In this document: positions 25,883 through 35,407 of the stretch, piece by piece
Layout: each line of letters starts with the position of its first letter
How positions within the stretch are numbered: position 1 is the stretch's first letter
From: Flavobacterium pisciphilum
GTDB lineage: Bacteria; Bacteroidota; Bacteroidia; Flavobacteriales; Flavobacteriaceae
Reading direction: 5' to 3'
Assembly (NCBI RefSeq): GCF_020905345.1
Contig: NZ_JAJJMO010000001.1
Span: forward strand, 3,906,001 to 3,970,000
DNA length: 64,000 bases
The notes under the pieces: generated by a model
What the model was told of the DNA's origin: nothing
The model's database searches: none
What the model saw: only the letters and a program-made list of their open reading frames with translations
Made by a program: the position numbers and the translations under genes

Positions 25883-28800
25883 ATGAAAACAAAATTCATA
25901 ATTCTTTTTTTGTTATTTGTCATTTCAAGTAATAATTTTTTTGCTCAAAACGTATTGCAGGTTAAACCTCCTTCTGCCGAGGTTGCTTCATTAGGGAAGT
26001 ATATTGACCAGCCTGTTTCTTTAAGTTCAGGTATTGTAGACATTAGTGTTCCTATTTATAATTTTAAAGAAGGGCAATTAGAAATTCCGATTTCACTATC
26101 CTATTATTCTGGGGGAATAAAAGTAGAAGAAACAGCTTCTAAAGTAGGGTTGGGTTGGAATCTAAATGCTGGTGGGGTAGTTTCCCGAACAATAAAACAA
26201 TTGCCTGACGATTCTCCAACTGGTTATATGTATACCAATCATACCGTGAATGAGTTTCGCATTGGAATTCAGAATGCTCAGTTTACTAATGAGTATGTTA
26301 ATTCTATGAGTAATAGAGATTATGAGCCAGATACTTTTTCATTTAGTTTTCTGAATTATAGTGGTCGTTTTCATTATAACAAAAGTAGTCAATCCTTTAT
26401 GCAGATCCCATTTAGTAATGTTAAAATCACTCCTATTTTTGATACTAACAAAAATATTACTTCATGGATTTTTACAGATGAAAAAGGAATTAAATATTAT
26501 TTTGGAAATACAAATGATAGTGATAACAGGACTCAAGTAGAAAGACAGTTTAATTCTATCAGCTACAATTATAATAGTGAAGTGGGGATTACAGGTCAAA
26601 ATAGTAATTCAGATTATATTTCATCGTGGTTTTTAATGAAAATAGAGAGTCCTAAGAAAGATATTGTGAATTTTTACTATCAGGAAAGTGATTTCTATGA
26701 TGAAATAATTAAAACAGAAAGCAGTATTTTTAAATGTTATGATAACAACTCTACGGATTTAAATCACAGAGATGAAAATTATCTAGAAAGGAGAATTAAA
26801 GATACTTATCTAAATAAAATTACTTCAAAATCTCAGGAGGTTATTTTTGAAAATAAAAAAGAAGAGCGATTAGACATCCCAAAAACAAAAGCCTTAGGAA
26901 GTATTTCTATTAAAAATGGCACCACATTATTAAAAAAATACAACCTTAATTATGACTATTTTATTTCTCAAGATACTAAGTACAATTGGGTATTAGGCAA
27001 TCGTTCAAGTAGTATTTACCGACTAAAATTAAATACAATTCAAGAAGAAAATGCATTGGAACAAAAGTTGCCAGCTTATAAGTTTTTTTATAATACAACC
27101 GATTTACCAAATAAAACCTCATATGCTCAGGACGCATGGGGGTATTATAACGGTGAGACCAATAATACTTCTCTAATTCCTAAAATTCTCTACTATGGGT
27201 TGGGTTTTGAAGTGACAGTCGGATCAGCAATACGAGCTCTAAATGAATCATATGCAAAAGCAGGGATATTAACTAAAATGGAATACCCAACTGGAGGAAG
27301 TAGAGAATTTTTTTATGAAAGTAATGAAGTTGGACTTATCGTAGACAAACCCGATAATAATTCATTTACGGAAATCCAAATAAGAAATGAAGGATTCCTG
27401 CCTGACCCAGAAGATCTGAGTTCTGATTTAGGAGAAAACCCTACTGCAGAATTAAAAGAATTCTATTCAAAAGAATTCACAGTTAAAGGTAGAGTCAGTG
27501 ATTTTAATATAAACTTAAATGTTGAAGGTGTCCCTGATGACTATTTATATACAACTAAAGCTCATTTTACTTTTAGTATTCGTGGAGTTACTGATCCTAA
27601 GTACTATATAGGATTAGGCAGTAGACATTCAAAATTACAAATACCAGATGGTGTATATAAAATTGAAGCAAGAAGGCAAAGTTATCCGCGTTCAACATAT
27701 GGTTTTGTTGTAACCATGGCTTGGAATGAAAAAAATACAGAAAAAGAAAAAGTAGGAGGATTGAGGATTAAAAGGATTATCACATCTGATGCAAAAGGAA
27801 ATGATTTAATTAAAGAATTTGATTACAACAGGTTCTCAACAAAGATGTCAAGTGGATATTGTATCAATTATCCTTTTTTTATAGAACGAAATTATTTTTT
27901 GGATTTTTCAAATAGCTATAAGCTTTCGAGCCAATCTCAACTTCCAGCCGTTAATCTTAGTAAAAGTGTTGTAGCCTATGAAAATGTTACTGAATTGGAC
28001 ATAGATGCGACTAATAAAGCTAATAATGGTAAAATAGAGTACACTTATTTAGCGAATTTCGTACACGATGAGCCTTGGAATAGTGCAGTTGGAAATGGTA
28101 AGATGATTGACAAAAGGGATAAATATGTAGGATGGAAAGTTGGAAATTTATTACAAGTAGATACTTATGCTAAAAAGGATACTATTTTTAAAATAATTGA
28201 AAGTAAAATAAATGAACATGAAACTTTTGGGCCTTCTATTATTCCAGACTTTGGGGTAATGTCAGAAGTTAGAAATTATGGACATAATAATACTCCAGGA
28301 GTTGCATACCTTATATATTCTTCTGGTTCACAATGGTTCAGGCCAACATTTTCAAAAAGCATTAGTTATTTTAACGAAAATACTCCACTAGAGACTATAG
28401 AAACGTACACTTATAATAACAATCCATTATTGCCTTCACAAGTCAATAAGACCAATAGTAAAGGGGAAGAAATCATAAGCAAAACATTTTATCCAGATGA
28501 TATTATTAGCTCTACTACGTTAACACCTCCATTAAATTCGGGAGAATTACAGATTATTAATAAATTAAAATCAAATGACCAACATCAATTAACACAGACA
28601 ATTCAAGAAGAATCTACAATCAAAAAAGATGGGGTAATCTCCAAAATAGCAACAAATAGAATAGTATTTGATGATTGGGGTGATAATTTAATAGCTCCTA
28701 AAATGGTAATGTCTGCCAAAGGAGATGGAATTCTTGAAAGAAAAATTAAATATGATTTAATTGATAAAACAAGTGGTAATCTTCAGCAATATACCCCAGA

Positions 28801-29152
28801 AGGAGGTACTTCAGTTTGCTACATTTGGGGCTATAATAAAACCCAACCTATTGCCAAAATAGAGAATATCAGTTATGCAAACATTCCAGCAGGTTTGATT
28901 ACAACTGCACAAGATGCTTCAAACACAGGAATAGAAACAGCATTAATAGATGCTTTAAATGCCTTACGCATAGCATTACCTAATGCAATGGTTACAACCT
29001 ATACTTATATCCCACTAGTTGGAGTAAGCACTATTACAGATCCAAAAGGAGATACAATCACTTATAGCTATGACAACTTTGGAAGATTGCAATTTGTAAA
29101 AGACAAAAACAAAAATATCCTTTCAGAAAACCAATACCATTATAAACAATAA
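25883..29152 (+). CDS. Secreted Rhs/YD-repeat shell-like protein A (copy 2)
   Basis: The 1089-residue protein has a Sec signal peptide (to NNFFAQN), the block LGKYIDQPVSLSSG...GGIKVEETASKVGLGWNLNAGG, a long beta-rich body and terminal YD repeats (DPKGDTITYSYDNFGRLQFVKD). It is homologous to the 15000 gene but diverged, especially in the middle, where it holds an extra region at about residues 500-600. It precedes protein B by 13 nt if B starts at 29166, the same spacing as in operon 1, so this is a conserved two-gene design. Confidence 0.8.
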   Translation: MKTKFIILFLLFVISSNNFFAQNVLQVKPPSAEVASLGKYIDQPVSLSSGIVDISVPIYNFKEGQLEIPISLSYYSGGIKVEETASKVGLGWNLNAGGVVSRTIKQLPDDSPTGYMYTNHTVNEFRIGIQNAQFTNEYVNSMSNRDYEPDTFSFSFLNYSGRFHYNKSSQSFMQIPFSNVKITPIFDTNKNITSWIFTDEKGIKYYFGNTNDSDNRTQVERQFNSISYNYNSEVGITGQNSNSDYISSWFLMKIESPKKDIVNFYYQESDFYDEIIKTESSIFKCYDNNSTDLNHRDENYLERRIKDTYLNKITSKSQEVIFENKKEERLDIPKTKALGSISIKNGTTLLKKYNLNYDYFISQDTKYNWVLGNRSSSIYRLKLNTIQEENALEQKLPAYKFFYNTTDLPNKTSYAQDAWGYYNGETNNTSLIPKILYYGLGFEVTVGSAIRALNESYAKAGILTKMEYPTGGSREFFYESNEVGLIVDKPDNNSFTEIQIRNEGFLPDPEDLSSDLGENPTAELKEFYSKEFTVKGRVSDFNINLNVEGVPDDYLYTTKAHFTFSIRGVTDPKYYIGLGSRHSKLQIPDGVYKIEARRQSYPRSTYGFVVTMAWNEKNTEKEKVGGLRIKRIITSDAKGNDLIKEFDYNRFSTKMSSGYCINYPFFIERNYFLDFSNSYKLSSQSQLPAVNLSKSVVAYENVTELDIDATNKANNGKIEYTYLANFVHDEPWNSAVGNGKMIDKRDKYVGWKVGNLLQVDTYAKKDTIFKIIESKINEHETFGPSIIPDFGVMSEVRNYGHNNTPGVAYLIYSSGSQWFRPTFSKSISYFNENTPLETIETYTYNNNPLLPSQVNKTNSKGEEIISKTFYPDDIISSTTLTPPLNSGELQIINKLKSNDQHQLTQTIQEESTIKKDGVISKIATNRIVFDDWGDNLIAPKMVMSAKGDGILERKIKYDLIDKTSGNLQQYTPEGGTSVCYIWGYNKTQPIAKIENISYANIPAGLITTAQDASNTGIETALIDALNALRIALPNAMVTTYTYIPLVGVSTITDPKGDTITYSYDNFGRLQFVKDKNKNILSENQYHYKQ

Positions 29153-29165
29153 GCCAAAAATGATT

Positions 29166-32100
29166 ATGAAAAAAATTACAGCCCTACTTTTGGTTTTGTT
29201 TCCTATAATAATGATTGGACAAACTCAAAGTGAGAATTACATAAAATCAGTAACCTATAAAGTCGCTACCCAAACAGCTATTGCAGCTCCCACGATTAAT
29301 CAGGCCAATCAGAATATTACTTATTTTGATGGCTTAGGAAGACCAATTCAACAAATTAGCTATCAGGCATCCGCAACAGGAAAAGATATTGTAATCCCTA
29401 CAGAATATGATGGTTTTGGAAGACAACTAAAAGAATACCTTCCTTTTGCTTCTGGACAAAATAATTCAAATTATATTGCTCCTTCAACTTTAATTCCTGA
29501 TTTAGTACAGCAGTATAAGACCAAATATGGCGCAGTAAATGCGAACCCTTATAGCGAAAAACAAGTAGAGGCATCCCCTTTAAATCGAGTGCTACAACAA
29601 GCGGCTCCAGGAAACGATTGGGCATTGGCTAATAATCATACCGTCAAAATGGATTATCAGGCCAATAGTGATACAGATCAAGTCCTGTTATTTATTGCTA
29701 ACACTACTTGGAAAGAGTCTTTAGGCTTATATGATATAAGTTTGAGTAAAGCAAATGGAACAGGATTTTATCCAGCCAATGAGCTTTATAAAACAATTAC
29801 CTATGATGAGAACACAACAGCTTCACTAGTTGAAGCTAACGGTTCTACTGTAGAATTTAAAAATAAAGAAGGACAAGTAGTTCTAAAAAGGACTTATGAT
29901 GCAGGAGCAAAACACGATACTTATTATGTGTATGATCAATATGGTAATTTAACCTATGTAATTCCCCCTAAAGCCTCAGATCTTATAAATGTATCCAATA
30001 GTCCATATGACACTAGCTCTAAAGCTACTGTAGCTTCAGGAACTACATTAGATTTAACAGCAACCAATTCAATTACATTGTTACCTGGATTTAATGCTGT
30101 AAAAGGAAGTACTTTTTCGGCAAGAATAGAGTCTGGAAGTCTAGCAATTTTAAATGATTTATGTTACCAATACAAATACGATTATCGCAATCGATTGGTT
30201 GAGAAAAAACTACCAGGCAAGCAATGGGAGTTTATAGTATATGATAAATTAGACAGACCTGTAGCTACAGGTCCTTCAAATTCTCCTTTCACAGATTTAA
30301 GCACAACGGGTTGGTTAATTACCAAATACGATGCTTTTAGTCGTCCTGTTTATACGGGCTGGATGACAGAAACTGCAGCTACAGACACTGGTAGAAAAGC
30401 ATTACAAGATGCTCAAAATAATGCAACAGTTTTATTCGAAACCAAACAAGCAACAGGAACCATAGATGGTATTGCAGCTTATTATAGTAATATTGTTGCC
30501 CCTACTAGCTTCAAGCTTCTTACTGTAAACTATTATGATGATTATACTTTTCCAAGTACACCTGCTATAACAATACCTACAAGCGTAGAAGGACAAAACA
30601 CTTTAGCGGCTTCACAGTTAAAAACAGTAAGTACCGCTTCATGGATAAGAGTTGCTACCTTGAGTACCGCAACACTGGGGGAAACAACAGCTGTTTTTTA
30701 CGATGCCAAAGCAAGACCAATTCGTAATTATACTCAAAATTATTTGGGAGGTTATGCCTATACTGATAGTAATTTAAATCCTTTTTCAGGACAGTTACAG
30801 TACACCATAACAAGACACAAAAGAGTTAGTGGTGATCCGGAATTAAAAACGAAAGAGGCCTATACTTATTCAGCCCAAGACCGTTTGCTTACACATACCC
30901 ATCAGATTAATGATGGAGCTATTGAACTTATTGCGGCCAATACTTATGATGAATTAGGTCAGTTGGAAATAAAAAAGGTAGGAAACACCACCACAGCTCC
31001 AACTCAAAAAATAGATTTTACTTATAACATCAGAGGATGGTTAACAGGAATAAATAATATGTCTTCACTTACTCAAGCTGGAGATCCTAAAGATTTATTT
31101 GCCTTTAAGCTAGATTACAATACAGTACCAACAGGAGTCCCTGGAGTATTACCGTTATACAATGGGAATATCTCGGAAACATCATGGAAGTCAAATTCAG
31201 ATTCAGGTACAACAACTCGTGGGTATGGTTATAAATACGATAATCTAAACCGTCTTAAGACAGCCGTTTTCCAAAAAAATAATGCTGTGACTAATACCTA
31301 TAATGAATCGTTATCTTATGATAAAAATGGTAATATAATGGGGTTATCCCGTAACGGATCTTCAGATACTACTCCAACATTAATAGATGATTTGGTTTAC
31401 AGTTATGGCAATGCAAATAAAACTAACCAACTTATGAAAGTGGCAGATAGCAGCAATAAAGCCGTTGGTTTTGTTGATGGCTCTAATACAGGAGATGATT
31501 ACAGTTACGATGCCAATGGAAATATGATTAGTGATGCCAATAAAAACATTACAGCTATTACTTATAATCATCTGAATTTACCAATTCTTATCACTTTTGG
31601 TTCTACTGGAAACATTGCCTATACTTATAATGCAACAGGACAAAAAGTGCTGAAAATTGTAACTAGTGGAACTAATAAAACGAGTACTGATTATGTTAAT
31701 GGATATCAATATGAGAATAACATACTTCAGTTCTTCCCTCAATCAGAGGGCTATGTAAATAACAATTCGGGAACTTTTGAGTATATTTACCAGTATAAAG
31801 ATCATTTAGGGAATGTACGCTTGAGTTATGATAAAAACCTGAGTATTGTTGACGAAAATAATTATTACCCGTTTGGATTAAAACAAATGGGATATAACGA
31901 TGTCATTAGTTCTTTAGGTAATGCAGTTGCTAAAAAGTATAAGTACAACAACAAAGAGCTCCAAGACGAGCTGGGGCTTAACTTCTACGACTATGGTGCA
32001 CGTAATTACGACCCTGCACTTGGACGTTGGATGAACATTGACCCGTTAGCGGAGCAATTATATAGTAATACGCCTTACAATTATGTTAGCAATAATCCAT

Positions 32101-32807
32101 TGAATTTTATTGACCCTGATGGACGTTCTGGAATTGGAACACTTGATGAGAAAAACAAAACGGTTACAATTAGCTCAACTATGTATTTTTACGGTGGCGG
32201 AGCGAGTAAGCAACAAGCTACTGATACAGCTACAAATATTCAGAAGCTTTGGAATGCCGCAGGAGGAACGATGGATATTGATGGAGTTACATATTCCGTA
32301 CAATTTGCAATATCAGGCGAATATGTTAGCGAACAAGACGCAACAGATATGGCAAAGAACAATGGAAGTGATGCAGAAAATAATTTTGTCCGCGTAGAAG
32401 ACGGTTCGCAATTGAGTTTTAAATCTTCTTTTTACGATACCCCAGGTAATTCAGGGTACTTTATAGGAAGCGAGTTAAACAATGGCTCTACTGATGGTCA
32501 CGAGTTCGGACACGGTTTAGGTTGGTACGAAGCGGGCGAGGCCGACGGCGGTAGACATGATGCGACAGTCGACAGCGGTGTTCCTGGCATCATGTCGCCA
32601 AGAGGAACACCAGTTTCTGACCAATACGGTTACGGTGGACAACCAGCGGGACAGAAAACCATGAGTCCATATAGACGTGGCGTACTAGCTTCGGATATTA
32701 CGAAACTTAATATTGATACAAAAACTCTGAAATCTTCTGGAACGGTAAACGTTGGAACGGCAACAAATAACATATATAATGCAAATGGTACAGTTAAGAC
32801 ACCTTAA
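29166..32807 (+). CDS. Rhs core protein B with metzincin-like toxin 4
   Basis: The protein has 1213 residues from the ATG at 29166 (another ATG at 29160 is possible, but 29166 matches operon 1 spacing). It has a signal peptide, ITYFDGLGRPIQQ, YD repeats and a core ending LGRWMNIDPLAE...FIDPDGR near 987. The variable tail carries HEFGHGLGWYE (His 1112, Glu 1113, His 1116) and, about 27 residues later, a Met-turn-like GIMSP, the arrangement of metzincin zinc proteases. The third zinc ligand could be one of the following His/Asp residues (GGRHD). The tail is visibly GC-richer than its surroundings, suggesting transfer. Immunity gene overlaps at 32785. Confidence 0.82.
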   Translation: MKKITALLLVLFPIIMIGQTQSENYIKSVTYKVATQTAIAAPTINQANQNITYFDGLGRPIQQISYQASATGKDIVIPTEYDGFGRQLKEYLPFASGQNNSNYIAPSTLIPDLVQQYKTKYGAVNANPYSEKQVEASPLNRVLQQAAPGNDWALANNHTVKMDYQANSDTDQVLLFIANTTWKESLGLYDISLSKANGTGFYPANELYKTITYDENTTASLVEANGSTVEFKNKEGQVVLKRTYDAGAKHDTYYVYDQYGNLTYVIPPKASDLINVSNSPYDTSSKATVASGTTLDLTATNSITLLPGFNAVKGSTFSARIESGSLAILNDLCYQYKYDYRNRLVEKKLPGKQWEFIVYDKLDRPVATGPSNSPFTDLSTTGWLITKYDAFSRPVYTGWMTETAATDTGRKALQDAQNNATVLFETKQATGTIDGIAAYYSNIVAPTSFKLLTVNYYDDYTFPSTPAITIPTSVEGQNTLAASQLKTVSTASWIRVATLSTATLGETTAVFYDAKARPIRNYTQNYLGGYAYTDSNLNPFSGQLQYTITRHKRVSGDPELKTKEAYTYSAQDRLLTHTHQINDGAIELIAANTYDELGQLEIKKVGNTTTAPTQKIDFTYNIRGWLTGINNMSSLTQAGDPKDLFAFKLDYNTVPTGVPGVLPLYNGNISETSWKSNSDSGTTTRGYGYKYDNLNRLKTAVFQKNNAVTNTYNESLSYDKNGNIMGLSRNGSSDTTPTLIDDLVYSYGNANKTNQLMKVADSSNKAVGFVDGSNTGDDYSYDANGNMISDANKNITAITYNHLNLPILITFGSTGNIAYTYNATGQKVLKIVTSGTNKTSTDYVNGYQYENNILQFFPQSEGYVNNNSGTFEYIYQYKDHLGNVRLSYDKNLSIVDENNYYPFGLKQMGYNDVISSLGNAVAKKYKYNNKELQDELGLNFYDYGARNYDPALGRWMNIDPLAEQLYSNTPYNYVSNNPLNFIDPDGRSGIGTLDEKNKTVTISSTMYFYGGGASKQQATDTATNIQKLWNAAGGTMDIDGVTYSVQFAISGEYVSEQDATDMAKNNGSDAENNFVRVEDGSQLSFKSSFYDTPGNSGYFIGSELNNGSTDGHEFGHGLGWYEAGEADGGRHDATVDSGVPGIMSPRGTPVSDQYGYGGQPAGQKTMSPYRRGVLASDITKLNIDTKTLKSSGTVNVGTATNNIYNANGTVKTP
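31434..31899 (+). repeat. 466-bp Rhs core direct repeat, copy 3
   Basis: Near-identical to 20455-20920 (copy 1) and 23147-23612 (copy 2). The identity with copy 1 extends upstream to about 31200, and in patches to 30200, while the rest of the two genes is much more diverged. Confidence 0.85.
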
Positions 32808-33369
32808 GTTAATTTCAATATTGATTATTTTACTATCTATTTCGTCTTGCGCAACTGCGCAGAAAATAGACGATGAGACAAAAGGTAAAATTGAGGAAGC
32901 TAAAAAAACTAATGAATTAAAAATTCAGAATAGAAATCGCTACAAGGAAATTCCAAATGAAATTTTCGAGTTACGTGGCCTTCAAATTTTGTCTTTTTCG
33001 GGTTCGGAATGTGATATTAAACCATGTACAAATATTTCAAGAATCCCTGCCAAAATTCGGAATCTAAAGAGTCTTAGACAGCTCAATCTAGTTATGAATG
33101 ATTTAAAATCATTGCCCGTAGAAATGAACAGCTTAAAACTGGAAAGTCTTGATTTGTCAAACAATTTTGATATAGATATTTCCAATCTCGATATAAAATC
33201 ATTAAAGATTTTAAATTTAAATGATTGTAATCTGAATAGTTTGCCAAAGGGTATTTGGAACATGAAAAAATTAACCGTTTTGGGCATTGAAGGGAATGAT
33301 AATATTCCAGAAGAGCAAATAACTCGGCTTAAGAAAGAAATGCCAAATTGTGTTATTTACACGAAGTAG
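32785..33369 (+). CDS. Leucine-rich-repeat lipoprotein, probable immunity to toxin 4
   Basis: The 194 residues from the ATG at 32785 start inside the last codons of the toxin gene (23-nt overlap). A lipoprotein signal (LILLSISSC) is followed by a short helical part and about five leucine-rich repeats (LRGLQILSF, LKSLRQLNLV, LKLESLDLS, IKSLKILNLN, MKKLTVLGI). A surface LRR protein is a reasonable inhibitor for a secreted protease. The overlap with the toxin end is the main evidence. Earlier in-frame ATGs at 32752 and 32779 are less likely because they precede the signal peptide. Confidence 0.65.
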   Translation: MVQLRHLKLISILIILLSISSCATAQKIDDETKGKIEEAKKTNELKIQNRNRYKEIPNEIFELRGLQILSFSGSECDIKPCTNISRIPAKIRNLKSLRQLNLVMNDLKSLPVEMNSLKLESLDLSNNFDIDISNLDIKSLKILNLNDCNLNSLPKGIWNMKKLTVLGIEGNDNIPEEQITRLKKEMPNCVIYTK

Positions 33370-33740
33370 TTATTTGATGATTAACTCAGATGGCTCGGAT
33401 ATATTGCCAACGATAGCGGTTTTGCAAACCGTGTTCCCCCGCTAGTCCGAACAATTAGTAGCCATTAGGCTAGTGCGAGTGTCACACTCGTACCCACAAC
33501 AATAAGCAAACAAACCAAGAACCACTCCATTTTTAAGAGTGGTTTCTTTAGTTTAAATAGTGAGTTTATGTAAAAAAACAATGATTTTTTTTGTACCAAA
33601 ACAGCTAGTTATTCAGTATGAGTCTCACGTATTTGTTATAGAGCCTCAGAACTCCCCCTGCTGGCGCGAGCATCTTGCTCGTGAGCTCATGTATGTCTCT
33701 TCTTAAAAAAAGTTTACATATTTCAAATACAAATACAATA
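33370..33740. repeat. REP-rich spacer after module 4
   Basis: This spacer holds three palindromes: CGGTTT-TGC-AAACCG (33417-33431), CGAGTG-TCA-CACTCG (33476-33490) and CGAGC-ATCTT-GCTCG (33667-33681). A terminator-like hairpin AACCACTC...GAGTGGTT lies at 33520-33544. From about 33655 the sequence matches 37481-37570, giving a duplicated junction that leads into two different Rhs remnants. Confidence 0.7.
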
Positions 33741-34861
33741 GTTTGCAGTATTTTCCAACAGCTGAGGGTATGTAAACAACACTCCTGTAAATGGTACCAA
33801 CAGTTATAATTATGTATTTAATTATACGGATCATTTAGGAAATGTTCGCCTTAGCTACAAAAAAAATGCTCAAAACGTTCTTGAAATTCTTGAAGAGAAT
33901 AATTATTACCCGTTTGGATTAAAACATGAGGGATATAATACCGATAATAAACAACAAAATTATAAGTATAAATACAACGGGAAAGAACTGCAAGACGAGA
34001 GTATTGGTGGGAATCAGCTTAATGTTTATGATTATGGATTTAGATTATACGACCCAGCAATTGGAAGAATGCAAAATCCTGACCCTTTAGCAGAATTAGC
34101 TTATGAATTAACACCAAATCGCTATTGTTTTAATAATCCTGTAAATTTTATAGACCCAAGTGGATTATGGGAAATTACTGCAGGAGGAGGATATACCACA
34201 AATAAAGAAGAAGATATAAAACGGTTTATGTCTTACTTGGGATTTGAAAATAATGCTTTGAATAATTCCCCTACATTTGAGCAACAAAGTACTTTTATCG
34301 ATGGTGAGATGTCTGTAGGAGGACAAGGCAAATTAAGTGATGGTTCAACTTTAGCGGATGAATTCTCAGTAACAACATATAAACAAGATGATGGAGGAAT
34401 TAAAGGTTATGCCGATGAAAAGTCATTTGGTAATTTTTGGCATGGAGTTCAAAAAAATCTAACTCCAAATGGTTTAGACACAAGAACCGTTGGGCACAAT
34501 ATTTTTTGGCTAACCTATCCTGGTCCATTGAATCCAAAGACTTATGCTGGTGATGATGATTATTCATATGTTCCTAATAGAGTTGAGGAATATTCTGCAC
34601 TTGCTCATGATTTAGGATATGATAGATTAAATATTAGAGGTGGCGGGGGGGTACTGCTAAAAGTGCGAGTGTTGCAGATTATAAATTTGTTACACAAGAA
34701 TTAGCTATAGCTCTATCTCCAGCTTTCAGTCTAAGGAGTAGATTTTCAGCAGGTGTAGTGGGTGTCGGCTTAGGGCTTGCCGCTCTGCCAAAAACAGTAT
34801 TAGACACTAGAAGTAACGAAAGTATGAATATGCAAACTAATGCAACAATAATGGGACATTA
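33741..34861 (+). pseudogene. 5'-truncated Rhs core with phospholipase A2-like toxin 5, frameshifted
   Basis: The fragment starts inside the core (LQYFPTAEG) with a one-base deletion near 33769. It continues DHLGNVRLSYKKN...NYYPFGLK...YDYGFRLYDPAIGRMQNPDPLAE...FIDPSGLW, then the toxin. The tail has YPGPLNP and, after a spacer, HDLGYD followed by ADYKF, the calcium-loop plus His-Asp arrangement of PLA2-like domains. A G7 tract (34645-34651) shifts the frame. Read through, the tail continues TAKSASVADYKF... to TAA at 34859-34861, two nt before the immunity gene. The longest intact ORF is 34069-34704. Confidence 0.7.
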
Positions 34862-34863
34862 AA

Positions 34864-35343
34864 ATGAATAAAATAAAAAGAAAATTGTATTTACTATTTT
34901 TAATAGTGATATGCATAAATTGTGATGGTACTTTAGGTGGTTTTAATAATTTGAGTTTTCCAGTCCCAAAGAAAAAACTAGAAGTTGCTTTTGATAGCCT
35001 ATATTCTAATTATCCTGAGTATAAAATCCCAGCCAAGTATCAAAATTTTAATAATTGGTCAAAAAGGGGATATGATTTCTTAGATAGTCGCATATTTTAT
35101 TTCAGCCAATCACCAGAGGAGATGTATTATATTTCATTTGTTGGGGATGAACAAAACCTTAAGGATACCACCCATATAGATATTGCTATCCGTGCGGTTT
35201 TTGCTGGAAATAAAAAAAAATGGCTTAAACAAGAAGATTTTACTAAAGAAGAAGAAAATAGAATTCAAGAAAGATTTAAAACAGAAATAATTTCTAAACT
35301 TGAAAAATATACTAATAATGATGCTAAAGATTTAGGTAATTAA
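34864..35343 (+). CDS. Lipoprotein, probable immunity to toxin 5
   Basis: The 159-residue protein has a lipoprotein signal (LLFLIVICINC, Cys at about 20) and a mixed alpha/beta body ending in a Lys/Glu-rich helix. The ATG follows the restored toxin 5 stop by 2 nt. A membrane-anchored periplasmic partner suits a phospholipase-type toxin. No family was recognised. The gene looks intact although its toxin is frameshifted, as is common for orphan immunity genes. Confidence 0.6.
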   Translation: MNKIKRKLYLLFLIVICINCDGTLGGFNNLSFPVPKKKLEVAFDSLYSNYPEYKIPAKYQNFNNWSKRGYDFLDSRIFYFSQSPEEMYYISFVGDEQNLKDTTHIDIAIRAVFAGNKKKWLKQEDFTKEEENRIQERFKTEIISKLEKYTNNDAKDLGN

Positions 35344-35359
35344 AAATGCCCAATAGCTT

Positions 35360-35372
35360 AGATTTGCAATCT
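35360..35372. repeat. REP-like palindrome AGATT-TGC-AATCT
   Basis: Type A palindrome with the flanks cccaatagctt and ctgtaacgtcaaagagaatc. It lies between immunity 5 and the orphan toxin 6 and marks the module boundary. Confidence 0.65.
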
Positions 35373-35407
35373 GTAACGTCAAAGAGAATCAAAAAGCTGG
35401 AGATAAT

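Noticed and set aside
32110..32397. 95-aa plus-strand ORF inside the metzincin tail
   Set aside because: It is an out-of-frame shadow. The HEFGH frame is the real one.
34069..34704. Taking the 211-aa ORF as a complete gene
   Set aside because: Its ATG is an internal Met of the Rhs core, coding similarity extends upstream to 33741 and the end is a frameshift product.
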